In this document: positions 16,894 through 25,762 of the stretch, in pieces
Layout: the number at the start of each line of letters is the position of its first letter
How positions within the stretch are numbered: the first letter of the stretch is position 1
Assembly: GCA_026014875.1 (NCBI GenBank)
Contig: JAOZHO010000015.1
Span: 62,001-126,000 of the forward strand
DNA length: 64,000 nucleotides
Direction of reading: 5' to 3'
DNA from: Candidatus Bathyarchaeota archaeon
GTDB taxonomy: Archaea; Thermoproteota; Bathyarchaeia; TCS64
Translations under genes and position numbers: made by a program
The notes under the pieces: generated by a model
The model's input: only the letters and a program-made list of their open reading frames with translations
The model's database searches: none
Told to the model about the DNA's origin: nothing

Positions 16894-17631
16894 TTAACCT
16901 GACATTATTATAACGACACGGGTTAGGACGAGGCCCAGGAAGACTATGAGCAAGTTGGCTGTGAGCAGGCTGTAGCGTTCCCTCAGCCCCTTCATCTTCT
17001 GGCCGAGGTTTCCGAAGGCCGGGTTCGTCAGCTCGATGAAGACCAGGAGCGCTACGAGGGTGAGGCTGGCGATCAGCCCAATGTTGATGGACCATCGGAT
17101 GGTGCTCTCGGAGAGCCCTATCGCATTCTTGTAGTAGGATATCGTGAAGCTGGAGGACATCGACGAAGAAGATGATGACGAAGAGGAGAGGAGCATCGTG
17201 GTCAGGCTGGAGAAAGATGCGAAGCTCATCCAGGCTTCCGGGGGGCTCTGGGGCATCAGGAGGGCCTGTTTGTATATTTCTCCGGTCTCCAGGTCCACGG
17301 CCTCTGCGTAGACCCGCACCGCCGAGCCCAGGGGGGGTGACGCTATGGTGAGGGTCGATGTTTGAGTGGAAAAGGCATCGAACGTTGATTCCGAGGTTAG
17401 TACTGCGTCTCCGTTTACGTACATTGTTAGGCTGTATTTTCGGGTTTCGTCAGCTGTGTTTTTTATGTTCGCTCGTATGATGAAGGGCTCGTTTTCTTTT
17501 GGTGTGCTGGGGAAATGGGATAGGTTGAGGACATCAGATGTCTGGTCGATGGAGTTGAAGAGTATGATGACTAGGAATAGGACGACATATGCCAGAGCGA
17601 TCGCTTTTACACCGTTTTTTTGTTTTGTCAT
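16894..17631 (-). CDS. Membrane protein with extracytoplasmic beta domain
   Basis: From ATG 17631 the protein begins with Lys/Arg residues and a hydrophobic segment (IALAYVVLFLVIIL). A beta-rich, CARDB-like extracytoplasmic domain of about 120 residues follows (NEPFIIRANIKNTADETRKY). Then come a serine run (nine to ten S near LLSSSSSSSSSM) and two to three further membrane helices. It may be a sensor or envelope protein. It is divergent from the HTH-PAS-GAF gene and shares its repeated operator region, so it is a plausible regulated target. Confidence 0.65.
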   Translation of the reverse strand: MTKQKNGVKAIALAYVVLFLVIILFNSIDQTSDVLNLSHFPSTPKENEPFIIRANIKNTADETRKYSLTMYVNGDAVLTSESTFDAFSTQTSTLTIASPPLGSAVRVYAEAVDLETGEIYKQALLMPQSPPEAWMSFASFSSLTTMLLSSSSSSSSSMSSSFTISYYKNAIGLSESTIRWSINIGLIASLTLVALLVFIELTNPAFGNLGQKMKGLRERYSLLTANLLIVFLGLVLTRVVIIMSG

Positions 17632-17674
17632 CTCAGTTTTCCCCGTTTCTGTTCTCCGCTCAACGTTCTTTGCC

Positions 17675-17762
17675 TTGCATAAGTGCATTGCATAGGCATA
17701 TATAAATCTACCCCTTTTGCATTGCATAAGCGCTATGCAGAAAGGCTAAGCATATATATATG
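17675..17762. promoter_or_regulatory. Divergent promoter with repeated TGCATTGCATA operator
   Basis: Between the two divergent genes there are two copies of a TTGCATAAG(T/C)G and TGCATTGCATA motif. One copy is at 17675-17698; the other at 17718-17739 includes inverted arms TGCATA and TATGCA. TATA-like boxes point both ways: ATATATAAAT (about 17698-17707) for the minus gene and CATATATATA (about 17751-17760) for the plus gene starting at 17789. Repeats abutting both boxes suggest a shared repressor/activator site, most simply for the adjacent HTH protein. Confidence 0.6.
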
Positions 17763-17788
17763 GAACAATATACAACCCCTCGAAGGCA

Positions 17789-19222
17789 ATGAACGGCTAC
17801 CAAGACGAGCTCAGCAAGATCAAAGTGATGCTCAAAGAAAATCCACTGGGCTTGACAGTCACAGACATCTCCAGGAGGATCAAAATCAACAGGAACTCCG
17901 TGGCGAAATACCTGGACGTCCTCAATATCTCGGGCCAGGTAGAGATGAGATCGATAGGGCCCGCAAAGGTCTACTATCTCTCCCAGAGGGTACCCCTATC
18001 GGCACTGCTGAACTACTCGTCGGATCACATAGTGGTCTACAACAGCGACCTCGTGGTGGTACAGGCTAACGACAGCTTCCTAGAATTCACGAATTCTTCA
18101 CGCGAAGAGATCATCAACAAACCTATGGAGGAGGCTCCAGCCCTCATCAGCAGGAATCCCGATCTCCTATCCGGGATTAGGGATGGGATAGCGGGCAAGG
18201 AGTCTTCCATTGAGGTCAGACTCCCATTCGGGGAGACCGGAATTTTCCTGAACATCAAGTTCATCCCCACCACCTTCGATGACGGTAGCCTCGGGGTGAC
18301 CCTGGTCATCGAGGACGTCACGGAGGAGAGGGTAGCCAGGGAGGAACTCGAGAGGCGAAGAGTCCTCAACGAGATGCTGCTGAACTCGCTCCCCCATCCG
18401 GCGCTCCTCGTCGGGAGGGACAGGGTCATCCTGGCCTCGAACCAGGTGGCTCGGGAGCTGGGGGCCGATGTGGAAGGACTATGCTGGCGGGATTTCATGC
18501 AGGGCGAACACATCTCCGAGAAGGCCAAGAAATATCTTTCTGAGAACGATGATGCGCCTCCTTGGACAATACATTGCTCATTCTGCCAAGCTGACTCTGC
18601 TTTGGACACCAATGAGCCTCAGAGGAACCCCCATATCGAAGCAATCGGAAAGATATGGGACACCTACTGGATCCCGCTGGGCGACGAACTCTTCCTCCAC
18701 TACGCGATAGACGTCTCCGATCAGAGGAAGATGGAGGAGACCCTCGAGGCACTCCACAGGAGCGCCATCACCCTCTCCAACGCTAAAAGCAGGAACGAGG
18801 TGGGCGAGATAACCCTCGATATTTTGGAGCGCGTCCTGGGATTCAACTGGGGCGGGATCCTCCGAGTGGACGAGGACAAGATCAGCGCCGAGCACTACAT
18901 GGGATTCGACATCCCCGAGGACTGGGCTCTGCCGCTGAGCGGCTCAGGTATCACCGTCAGGGCGGCCAAGACCGGGGTCACCCAGCTAGTGTATGATACC
19001 CGGATGGATCCTGATTACGTCTCTCCTCCGGTGCCGTACTCTATGGAGACCTTGTCCGAGCTAGCCGTCCCGGTGGTCGTGGAGGACAGGGTGGTCTCTG
19101 TCATAGACGTTCAGAGCTTCGACGTTGACGGTTTCGGTGACAACGAGAAGCGGCTACTGGAGATTCTCGGTCAGCACATCGCCTCCGCTCTGAGACGGCT
19201 GAAGGACGAGAACAATCTCTAA
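17789..19222 (+). CDS. HTH-PAS-PAS-GAF sensor regulator
   Basis: A 477-residue one-component regulator. The N-terminal winged-helix part (LKENPLGLTVTDISRRIKIN, RNSVAKYLDVL) ends in a wing YYLSQRVPLS. PAS 1 is about 75-185 and PAS 2 about 190-315, each introduced by a linker of the EDVTEERVAREELERR type. A GAF-like domain of about 150 residues follows (ITLDILERVLGFNWGGILRV). No histidine kinase ATPase domain is present, so it likely binds DNA directly in response to a ligand or redox signal. Confidence 0.85.
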   Translation: MNGYQDELSKIKVMLKENPLGLTVTDISRRIKINRNSVAKYLDVLNISGQVEMRSIGPAKVYYLSQRVPLSALLNYSSDHIVVYNSDLVVVQANDSFLEFTNSSREEIINKPMEEAPALISRNPDLLSGIRDGIAGKESSIEVRLPFGETGIFLNIKFIPTTFDDGSLGVTLVIEDVTEERVAREELERRRVLNEMLLNSLPHPALLVGRDRVILASNQVARELGADVEGLCWRDFMQGEHISEKAKKYLSENDDAPPWTIHCSFCQADSALDTNEPQRNPHIEAIGKIWDTYWIPLGDELFLHYAIDVSDQRKMEETLEALHRSAITLSNAKSRNEVGEITLDILERVLGFNWGGILRVDEDKISAEHYMGFDIPEDWALPLSGSGITVRAAKTGVTQLVYDTRMDPDYVSPPVPYSMETLSELAVPVVVEDRVVSVIDVQSFDVDGFGDNEKRLLEILGQHIASALRRLKDENNL

Positions 19223-19248
19223 GTCTTTCCCACAATATTTCATATGGG

Positions 19249-22107
19249 CTACTTGTTGTCCCAGTACTGACGGGTCTTCATGTACTGGATCTTCGCCTTC
19301 AGCAGGTCTGAGTAGAATGCTCTCTCGTTTTGGTGCATCCTGGATAGGACTTGGTAGGATGTGACGGGCCCGACGCCCCGGACCATCAGCGCCTCCACGG
19401 CCTTCCTACCGTAGCTGAGGACCATGTCAGCGGATTTCCTGCCCTGGGTGAGTGTGTCCCTCTCCTCCTCCGGGAGTTCTTCTCCCTCCCTCCACCGCCT
19501 GTAGCTCTCCATGAACGCGTCCTTGTCGTGGTACCTCCGCAAGACGGCGAGGAGTCCTGAACCGCAGTTGCCGCAGGTGGGCCTCTCAGGGATGTCCCGG
19601 ACCCGTTCCGATGTGCTCCATTCCCCGCAGTTCATGCATGCCAGCTTCACCTTCCTGGAGTGGATGCTCTTCTTCATGTACTCGAGCTGGTCCTCCCCGG
19701 TGATTGTGGTCTCCATGAACTCGGCGACGTCGGCGTACTTTTCCAGGATGTGCCGGGCGAGGGGGCTGGGGCTTTCAGCTAGCTTCGCGATGACCGCTAC
19801 CTCTCCTGAGGCTACCCCGGCGAGGATCTCCTTCACCGAGGGGAGGTCGAGTTTCTCCTGGTGGACCTCCCGGAGGGTCTCCGTGTAGATGGGGGTGTCC
19901 CTGTAGCGGACGTAGAGGTTCTCGAGGCTCTGGTAGTTCATGGTCTTGCCCCGGGGGATGACCCCGAAGCGCTCCGCGATGAACTTCATCCTGTAGCCGA
20001 AGGGGAACCGAGACTCGATGAACTCGTCCATGAGCCTGTCGGCGTCCTCCGGAGTGATTGTGAACAGCGTGTCCCGGATCTTGGCGAGGTCGAACTTGTC
20101 GAGCCTCCGGGGGGCCTCCACGAGGATGCGGTAGGGGTCGTTCCACCAGCCGTAGATGAGGTCGTGGTCGCTGAGGAGGGCGTCGAATATGGCGCCCAGG
20201 GTCCTGTTCACCCGCTCCCCGTAGCCGCTGTGGATAACGAGGTACTTGTCGTGAGCCTCGAGGAGGATGCGGTTCTTGGTGGGAATGGGAAACCCGGCCT
20301 CGGTGTGGGCCTCGATCTCGTCAGCGGCGGCCTTCACCGTGGCGGGGTCCGTTCCGAGCCGGGAGGCGAGGGCTTCGACGGCCTCCTCCTTGGAGCCCAG
20401 GCGTTCCATCTCGGCCGCTATCTCCTCCCTGAGGTCCCCCACCTCCTGGGCGACTTCCCGGGGCACCGGGATGAGTTCCCCGTCCCAGCCCGGCAGCGCG
20501 CCGAGGGGGTCCTCGGAGGGGAGGACGTGGAGGGCGCCCCGCTCCTCGTCGATCTGGATTATCCTCCAGACCCTGCCCCTCATGATGACGTTGAGGCCCC
20601 TCCTAGCCTTGAGGGTCCAGAACTCGTCCCCCACGGTGCCTATCATCTGGTCGGTGACGATGTTGATGAACGGGTAGCGTCGTTCGTCGTTGATCATCCC
20701 CAGGTTCTCATAGTAGTATCTCCTCCCCTTCTTGGTCATTCTCAGCTCATCTCCTCTCGCGATTAACCCTATCTCCCCCAGGAAGCCCATGTGCTCCCCG
20801 AACTCCCCCGACGTGAGCCCCCTGAAGGGCCAGGCCCGGGTAACCATGCCGTAAGCCTCCTCGAAGCTCGTCTCCTCCTCGTCGAGGCTCATCCCCACCA
20901 TCTGGTGAGCCAGAACGTCCCCGGCCCCGATGTGAAACTCGGTCCTCTCCAGCTCCCCCTTCCTAGCCTTCAGCGCAGTCACCAACGACTCCAATGCGTC
21001 CTCGCCATACGCCGAGACGATGATCCCCTCAGAGGGCTCTTTGAGAGTGTGACCCGCCCGGCCGACCCGCTGGATGAGTGTGGAGACCTGTCGGGGGCTG
21101 AGGTACTGGATGGTGAGGTCGACGTTCCCGATATCGATTCCCAACTGGAGGGTGCTGGTGCAGATGATCCCCTTGAGCTCCCCCGCCTTGAACCTGTCCT
21201 CGATGGCGTGGCGCTGCTCCCTGCTCAGGCTCCCGTGGTGCACCTCGATCAACGGCTCCATCCGCCCCAGCTTGTGGCCGAGGCTCTCCGCCTGCCCCCT
21301 CCCCTGGACGAAGACCAGCGTAGACTTCTTCCCCCCGATGAGATCCAGGATACGCCTCAGGCGAGCAGCGGCCTCCGGCGAGGTGCTGAGGTCTGAGGCG
21401 AGGTCGAAATCGTCTTCCCCCGCCTCGGGAAACTCGACATCATAGCTGTAGACCTTGTCCACCTCCACCTCGATGACGTTGACGGGATGGATGCCTCCTA
21501 GGAAGCCCGCGACCTCGTCAGGGTTCCCGACGGTTGCGGAGAGGCCGATGCGCTGGAGGGGGCCCTCTGCGACTTTCTCGAGGCGCTCGAGGCCGATGGT
21601 GAGCTGGGTCCCCCGTTTGGAGGCGGCGAGGTCGTGTATCTCGTCGACGATGACCCACCTGGCTGTCTTGAGGTGGTCCCTCATCGCCTTGCTGGGGAGG
21701 ATGGCCTGGAGGGTCTCGGGGGTGGTGATGAGGAACCGGGGGGGCTTCGCGGACTGCCTCCTCCTGTCCCGTTGGGAGGTGTCCCCGTGGCGGACCTGGA
21801 CCGTGACGCCGAGGCGGTCGGCCCAGTACATCATCCGCTTGTGGATGTCCCTGTTGAGGGCCCTGAGGGGGGTGAGGTAGACCACCTCGATGCCCCCGGG
21901 GGGCTGAGGCTCCTCCAGAAGGGCGCTGAAGACGGGGAGGAGGGCGGCCTCGGTCTTCCCGCTGGCCGTGGGGGCGATGAGTAGGACGTTCTCCCCCTCC
22001 ATGATGGGGCCTATCGCCTTCTCCTGGGGGGGAGTGGGCTCGGTGATGCCCAGTTCCCGGAGCCCTTCCCGGATCCTCGGGTGGAGGCGGGAGAAGACGG
22101 CGCTCAT
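19249..22107 (-). CDS. Lhr-type DEAD/DEAH ATP-dependent helicase
   Basis: Large (952-residue) superfamily 2 helicase. Motif I APTASGKTEAALLP is at residues 45-58, motif II DEIHDL near 155-160, and the second RecA domain shows STLQLGIDIG and QRVGRAGH. The Lhr-specific winged-helix and beta-sheet bundle follow. The C-terminus adds a zinc ribbon (CMNCGEWS, CGNCGSG) and a helix-hairpin-helix-like VRGVGPVTSYQVL. Roles in DNA repair or transcription-coupled processing are inferred from the family. Confidence 0.93.
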   Translation of the reverse strand: MSAVFSRLHPRIREGLRELGITEPTPPQEKAIGPIMEGENVLLIAPTASGKTEAALLPVFSALLEEPQPPGGIEVVYLTPLRALNRDIHKRMMYWADRLGVTVQVRHGDTSQRDRRRQSAKPPRFLITTPETLQAILPSKAMRDHLKTARWVIVDEIHDLAASKRGTQLTIGLERLEKVAEGPLQRIGLSATVGNPDEVAGFLGGIHPVNVIEVEVDKVYSYDVEFPEAGEDDFDLASDLSTSPEAAARLRRILDLIGGKKSTLVFVQGRGQAESLGHKLGRMEPLIEVHHGSLSREQRHAIEDRFKAGELKGIICTSTLQLGIDIGNVDLTIQYLSPRQVSTLIQRVGRAGHTLKEPSEGIIVSAYGEDALESLVTALKARKGELERTEFHIGAGDVLAHQMVGMSLDEEETSFEEAYGMVTRAWPFRGLTSGEFGEHMGFLGEIGLIARGDELRMTKKGRRYYYENLGMINDERRYPFINIVTDQMIGTVGDEFWTLKARRGLNVIMRGRVWRIIQIDEERGALHVLPSEDPLGALPGWDGELIPVPREVAQEVGDLREEIAAEMERLGSKEEAVEALASRLGTDPATVKAAADEIEAHTEAGFPIPTKNRILLEAHDKYLVIHSGYGERVNRTLGAIFDALLSDHDLIYGWWNDPYRILVEAPRRLDKFDLAKIRDTLFTITPEDADRLMDEFIESRFPFGYRMKFIAERFGVIPRGKTMNYQSLENLYVRYRDTPIYTETLREVHQEKLDLPSVKEILAGVASGEVAVIAKLAESPSPLARHILEKYADVAEFMETTITGEDQLEYMKKSIHSRKVKLACMNCGEWSTSERVRDIPERPTCGNCGSGLLAVLRRYHDKDAFMESYRRWREGEELPEEERDTLTQGRKSADMVLSYGRKAVEALMVRGVGPVTSYQVLSRMHQNERAFYSDLLKAKIQYMKTRQYWDNK

Positions 22108-22159
22108 CAGGAGTTTCTCGGCGGGGGCTGGTTTAAAGCCTATCCCGAGGGGACCCGTT

Positions 22160-23335
22160 TCACCCGAGCCTGCTCTTCATGAACGCCTCGAGCTTGTCGA
22201 AGACCCTGTTAAGGGGGCCGATTCCCGGAAGGTAGGGGACCCTGAAGTGGTTGACGGAGTGCTCCTCCCCGTAGTATGAACCGGGGTTCACGGCGATGCG
22301 AGTCTCGGCCTTCAGGTCCCGGGCGAACTCCAAGTCGTCCCTCCAAGGGCCTCCTTCGTCGATCTTGGGGAAGATGAAGAATGCGGCCTGGGGCTTCGTG
22401 GCTGAGAGGCCGGGGATCTTGTTGAGGCGTCTGTGGGAGAGGTCCCTCCGTTCCTTGAGTCTTTCCACCATCCCCCGGATGTGGTCGGTGGAGCCGTCGA
22501 AGGCGGCCATGGCGCCGTAGACGAGGGGGGTGGGGATGGTCCCGGCGACGCCCCGGTTGGCTATCAGCCTCTCTTTGAGCTCCCCGATCTTGTTCCCGGG
22601 GTCGTGGATGGAGATGTGGCCTATCCTCCAGCCGGTTGCGACGTAGTGCTTGGAGATGCTGTTCATGGTGATGACGGGGACGTCCCCGGCGACGGAGGCG
22701 AGGGGGTGGAACCGGGCCCCGCCGTATGTGAAGAGGCCGTAGATCTCGTCGCTGATGAGGGGGAATCCGTGCTCCCCCGCGATGTCTGCGACGGCTTTGA
22801 GGGTCTTCTCGTCGTAGAGGCAGCCGGTGGGGTTCTGGGGGTGTATGATGACGAGGGCCTTGGTTTTGGGGGTGATCTTCCGGCGGAGGTCGTCGATGTC
22901 GGGGATCCAGCCCTCCTCCTCGATGGTCCTGAAGAAAGTGGCCTTCCCCAGGGTGTTCCCGATCCTCTTGTAGGGGATGTAGGTGGGGTCGGTGAGGAGG
23001 AGCTCGTCCCCGGGCTCCACGATGTGGGGGAACGCGAGCCTTATCGCTCCTCCGACCCCCTGGGTGGGGATGATATCCTCGGGGGCGTACTGGACGCCGT
23101 TCACCCGCTTCTCCCAACCCAGGATGGACTCCGTGAGGCGGGCGTCGAGGCCCTCGAGCCTGTTGGGGTACATGTTGTAGCCTTCCTCGATGGCCTTGAC
23201 GACGGCGTCCTTCATGTGTCGGGGGGTGTCCCATCCTCCCTCGTAGATGTTGGGGTCCCCGGATATGAGGCGGTATATCTCGGCCCCATCCTCCTCTACT
23301 ACGTTGACTCCCTTGTAATCAGGATTCCTTAACAT
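22160..23335 (-). CDS. Class I/II aminotransferase (PLP-dependent)
   Basis: Fold-type I aminotransferase of 391 residues. The PLP lysine is in NSISKHYVATGWRIGH, the substrate/PLP contacts include HPQNPTGCLY and DEIYGLFTY, and the C-terminal arginine region is INHF-like (VNHFRVPYLPGIG). Such archaeal enzymes use aspartate, alanine or aromatic amino acids with 2-oxoglutarate; exact specificity is not visible. Start codon ATG 23335. Confidence 0.9.
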   Translation of the reverse strand: MLRNPDYKGVNVVEEDGAEIYRLISGDPNIYEGGWDTPRHMKDAVVKAIEEGYNMYPNRLEGLDARLTESILGWEKRVNGVQYAPEDIIPTQGVGGAIRLAFPHIVEPGDELLLTDPTYIPYKRIGNTLGKATFFRTIEEEGWIPDIDDLRRKITPKTKALVIIHPQNPTGCLYDEKTLKAVADIAGEHGFPLISDEIYGLFTYGGARFHPLASVAGDVPVITMNSISKHYVATGWRIGHISIHDPGNKIGELKERLIANRGVAGTIPTPLVYGAMAAFDGSTDHIRGMVERLKERRDLSHRRLNKIPGLSATKPQAAFFIFPKIDEGGPWRDDLEFARDLKAETRIAVNPGSYYGEEHSVNHFRVPYLPGIGPLNRVFDKLEAFMKSRLG

Positions 23336-23458
23336 GATAATCTGTGATCGACTTGATCCGTATAAAAAAGGAGCTAGTTCACCAGGGGGGTCTCCTCATA
23401 ACCGTGATTTTGATGGCGGCGCGTAAATGTTTTATCGCCTTGCGATCCCATCGCACTC

Positions 23459-23911
23459 ATGCTGTACTTCTCATATGGCTCATTCATGGACTCGGAGACC
23501 CTGAGGAGGCACGCCCCCAGCGCCCGATTCGTCGCGAGGGCGGTGCTCCCCAACTACGAGATCCAGTTCAACTTCCTCTCCAAGACCTACTCCGGCGGCG
23601 TAACAGGGATCGAGCCCGCCCCAGGCAAGCTGACCCGAGGCGTCGTCTTCGACGTCTCCCATGAAGACCTCCAAAACTTGGACACCGTCGAGGGGGTCCC
23701 TCAGGGGATCTACTACCGGCAGAGAATCCTAGTAGTGGACGAGGCAGGAAAGATATTGGAGGCCGAGACCTACAGGACCGCGGACCCCAAAGGGCCATTC
23801 AAGACCACGAGGAGATATCTGGGGCTCATGCTGGAGGGGGCTAAGGAGCACGGCCTCGACCCCGGGTATGTCCGGGAGCTTGAGGAGCACTACGCCACCC
23901 TCGACGTATAG
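23459..23911 (+). CDS. Gamma-glutamylcyclotransferase-like protein
   Basis: 150 residues of the gamma-glutamylcyclotransferase fold, with the N-terminal signature YFSYGSFMD (YGS loop) and the conserved catalytic-type acidic residue downstream (VFDVSHEDLQNLDTVEGVPQ). Proteins of this fold cyclise gamma-glutamyl groups, but many archaeal members lack a tested substrate. Starts at ATG 23459. Confidence 0.85.
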   Translation: MLYFSYGSFMDSETLRRHAPSARFVARAVLPNYEIQFNFLSKTYSGGVTGIEPAPGKLTRGVVFDVSHEDLQNLDTVEGVPQGIYYRQRILVVDEAGKILEAETYRTADPKGPFKTTRRYLGLMLEGAKEHGLDPGYVRELEEHYATLDV

Positions 23912-24121
23912 AACACCCATGGTTCCCGCAATGGGGGCTCAGTAGAGCCCGAGAATATGGCGCCCACTGTGAAGAGCGGCAGATGATATCCCCAACCCCC
24001 CCGGTGTTGGCTCTCATGAGGCATGAAAGGCGACTCGGGTTACCGGTGGCCTCGGATTATCTGTAAGAGTAAGTTTATATTCCAACTTTTTTATGGGATA
24101 CATGGACAAGGAGGAAGTTGT

Positions 24122-25759
24122 TTGGCATATTTGACTGGTCAGCCAGTTATAATCTTGAAGGAGGGCACGGAGCGGAGCAGGGACAGGGACGCCAGGAGGT
24201 CCAACATGATGGCGGCCCAGGTCATCTCCGAGGTCCTCAAGACCACCCTGGGCCCCCGGGGGATGGACAAGATGCTCATCGACAGCCTCGGGGACATCAC
24301 CATCACCAGCGACGGCGCCACGGTGCTCAACGAGATCGACGTGCAGCACCCCGCCGCGAAGATGCTCATCGAGGTCGCCAAGACCCAGGACGACGAGGTC
24401 GGAGACGGGACCACCACCGCGGTGATCTTCGCGGGGGAGCTCCTGAAGAAAGCGGGGGACCTCCTAGAGGACAACATCCACCCCTCGGTGATCATCTCAG
24501 GATACAGGAAGGCGGCCTCGAAGGCCCTAGAAGCCCTCGAGAAACTTTCCATGGATGTGGACATTGGCGACCTGGATACGATGATGAAGCTCTCCAACAC
24601 GTCGATGAGGAGCAAGATCGTCTCCTCGGAGAGGGACCATCTGTCTAAGATTGCGATCGAGGCCGTGGCCCAGATCGTGGAGGAGAGGGACGGCGGTGTG
24701 ATCGCTGACGTGGATAACATCCAGATCGTGAAGAAGGAGGGGAAGAGCCTCGGGGAGACCCAGCTCATCAGGGGGATCATCATCGACAAGGAGGCGGTCC
24801 ACGACGCGATGCCCAAGAAGATCGAGGATGCCAGGATCGCATTGATCGACGTCGCCCTGGAGGTGGAGAAAACAGAGTTCGACGCCGAGATCCGCATCAG
24901 GAGCCCCGACAGCATCAAGGCCTTCCTCGACAAGGAGGCCGAGATGCTCCAGAAGATGGTGGGCCAGGTTGTGGACAGCGGCGCCAACGTCCTATTCGCC
25001 CAGAAGGGGATCGACGACGTAGCCCAGAGCCTCCTCGCAAAGAAGGGGATACTGGCGGCGAGGCGGGTCAAGAAATCCGATATGGAAAAACTCGCCAAGG
25101 CCACGGGGGCCAGGATGATCTCCAACCTCAGCGACCTCAAAGAGGCCGACCTAGGCTCCTGCGAGACCGTCGATGAGAGGAAGATCGGGGACGACAAGAT
25201 GATCTTCGTGGAGGGCTGCAGCGACCCCAAGGCAGTCGCGATCTTCATCAGGGCGGGGCTGGAGAGGATGATCGACGAGGCCGAGAGAAGCCTCAACGAC
25301 GCCCTCTGCGTCATCGCAGACGTCACCGAGACCCCGAAGATGGTGGCCGGGGGGGGCTCCATCGAGGTGGAGCTCTCCAAGGTAGCACGAGCCTACGCCC
25401 CCCAGGAAGGGGGCCGGGAGCAGCTCGCCATCGAGGCCTTCGCAGATGCATTGGAGATCATACCCCGGACTCTGGCCGAAAACGCGGGCCTCGACACCCT
25501 GGACACCATGGTCGCGATCAGGTCGGCCCACGACAAGAAGAAAGGCGTGGCGATGGGGGTCAACGTCTTCGGCGAGGGGGTCATCGACATGCTCAAAGAG
25601 GGGGTCGTCGAGCCCACCGTGGTGAAGAAGCAGGCCATCGAGTCCGCAGTCGATGTCGCCTCCATGATCCTCAGGATCGACGACGTCGTAGCGGCAACGT
25701 CCCCAGATATGGGAGGGGGACCTCCCGGCGGGATGCCCGACATGGACGAGGAGATGTAA
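24122..25759 (+). CDS. Thermosome (group II chaperonin) subunit 1
   Basis: CCT/thermosome ATPase subunit, about 545 residues from TTG 24122. Evidence for this start: Shine-Dalgarno GGAGGAAG just upstream, and a TATA-like GTTTATATT (about 24072). The ATP-binding motifs TLGPRGMDKML, GDGTTTAVI and the late GGG-S-E stretch (VAGGGSIEVEL) are conserved. The C-terminus is DMGGGPPGGMPDMDEEM, a short glycine-methionine tail. A long N-terminal extension in the same frame is unlikely. Confidence 0.95.
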   Translation: MAYLTGQPVIILKEGTERSRDRDARRSNMMAAQVISEVLKTTLGPRGMDKMLIDSLGDITITSDGATVLNEIDVQHPAAKMLIEVAKTQDDEVGDGTTTAVIFAGELLKKAGDLLEDNIHPSVIISGYRKAASKALEALEKLSMDVDIGDLDTMMKLSNTSMRSKIVSSERDHLSKIAIEAVAQIVEERDGGVIADVDNIQIVKKEGKSLGETQLIRGIIIDKEAVHDAMPKKIEDARIALIDVALEVEKTEFDAEIRIRSPDSIKAFLDKEAEMLQKMVGQVVDSGANVLFAQKGIDDVAQSLLAKKGILAARRVKKSDMEKLAKATGARMISNLSDLKEADLGSCETVDERKIGDDKMIFVEGCSDPKAVAIFIRAGLERMIDEAERSLNDALCVIADVTETPKMVAGGGSIEVELSKVARAYAPQEGGREQLAIEAFADALEIIPRTLAENAGLDTLDTMVAIRSAHDKKKGVAMGVNVFGEGVIDMLKEGVVEPTVVKKQAIESAVDVASMILRIDDVVAATSPDMGGGPPGGMPDMDEEM

Positions 25760-25762
25760 GCG

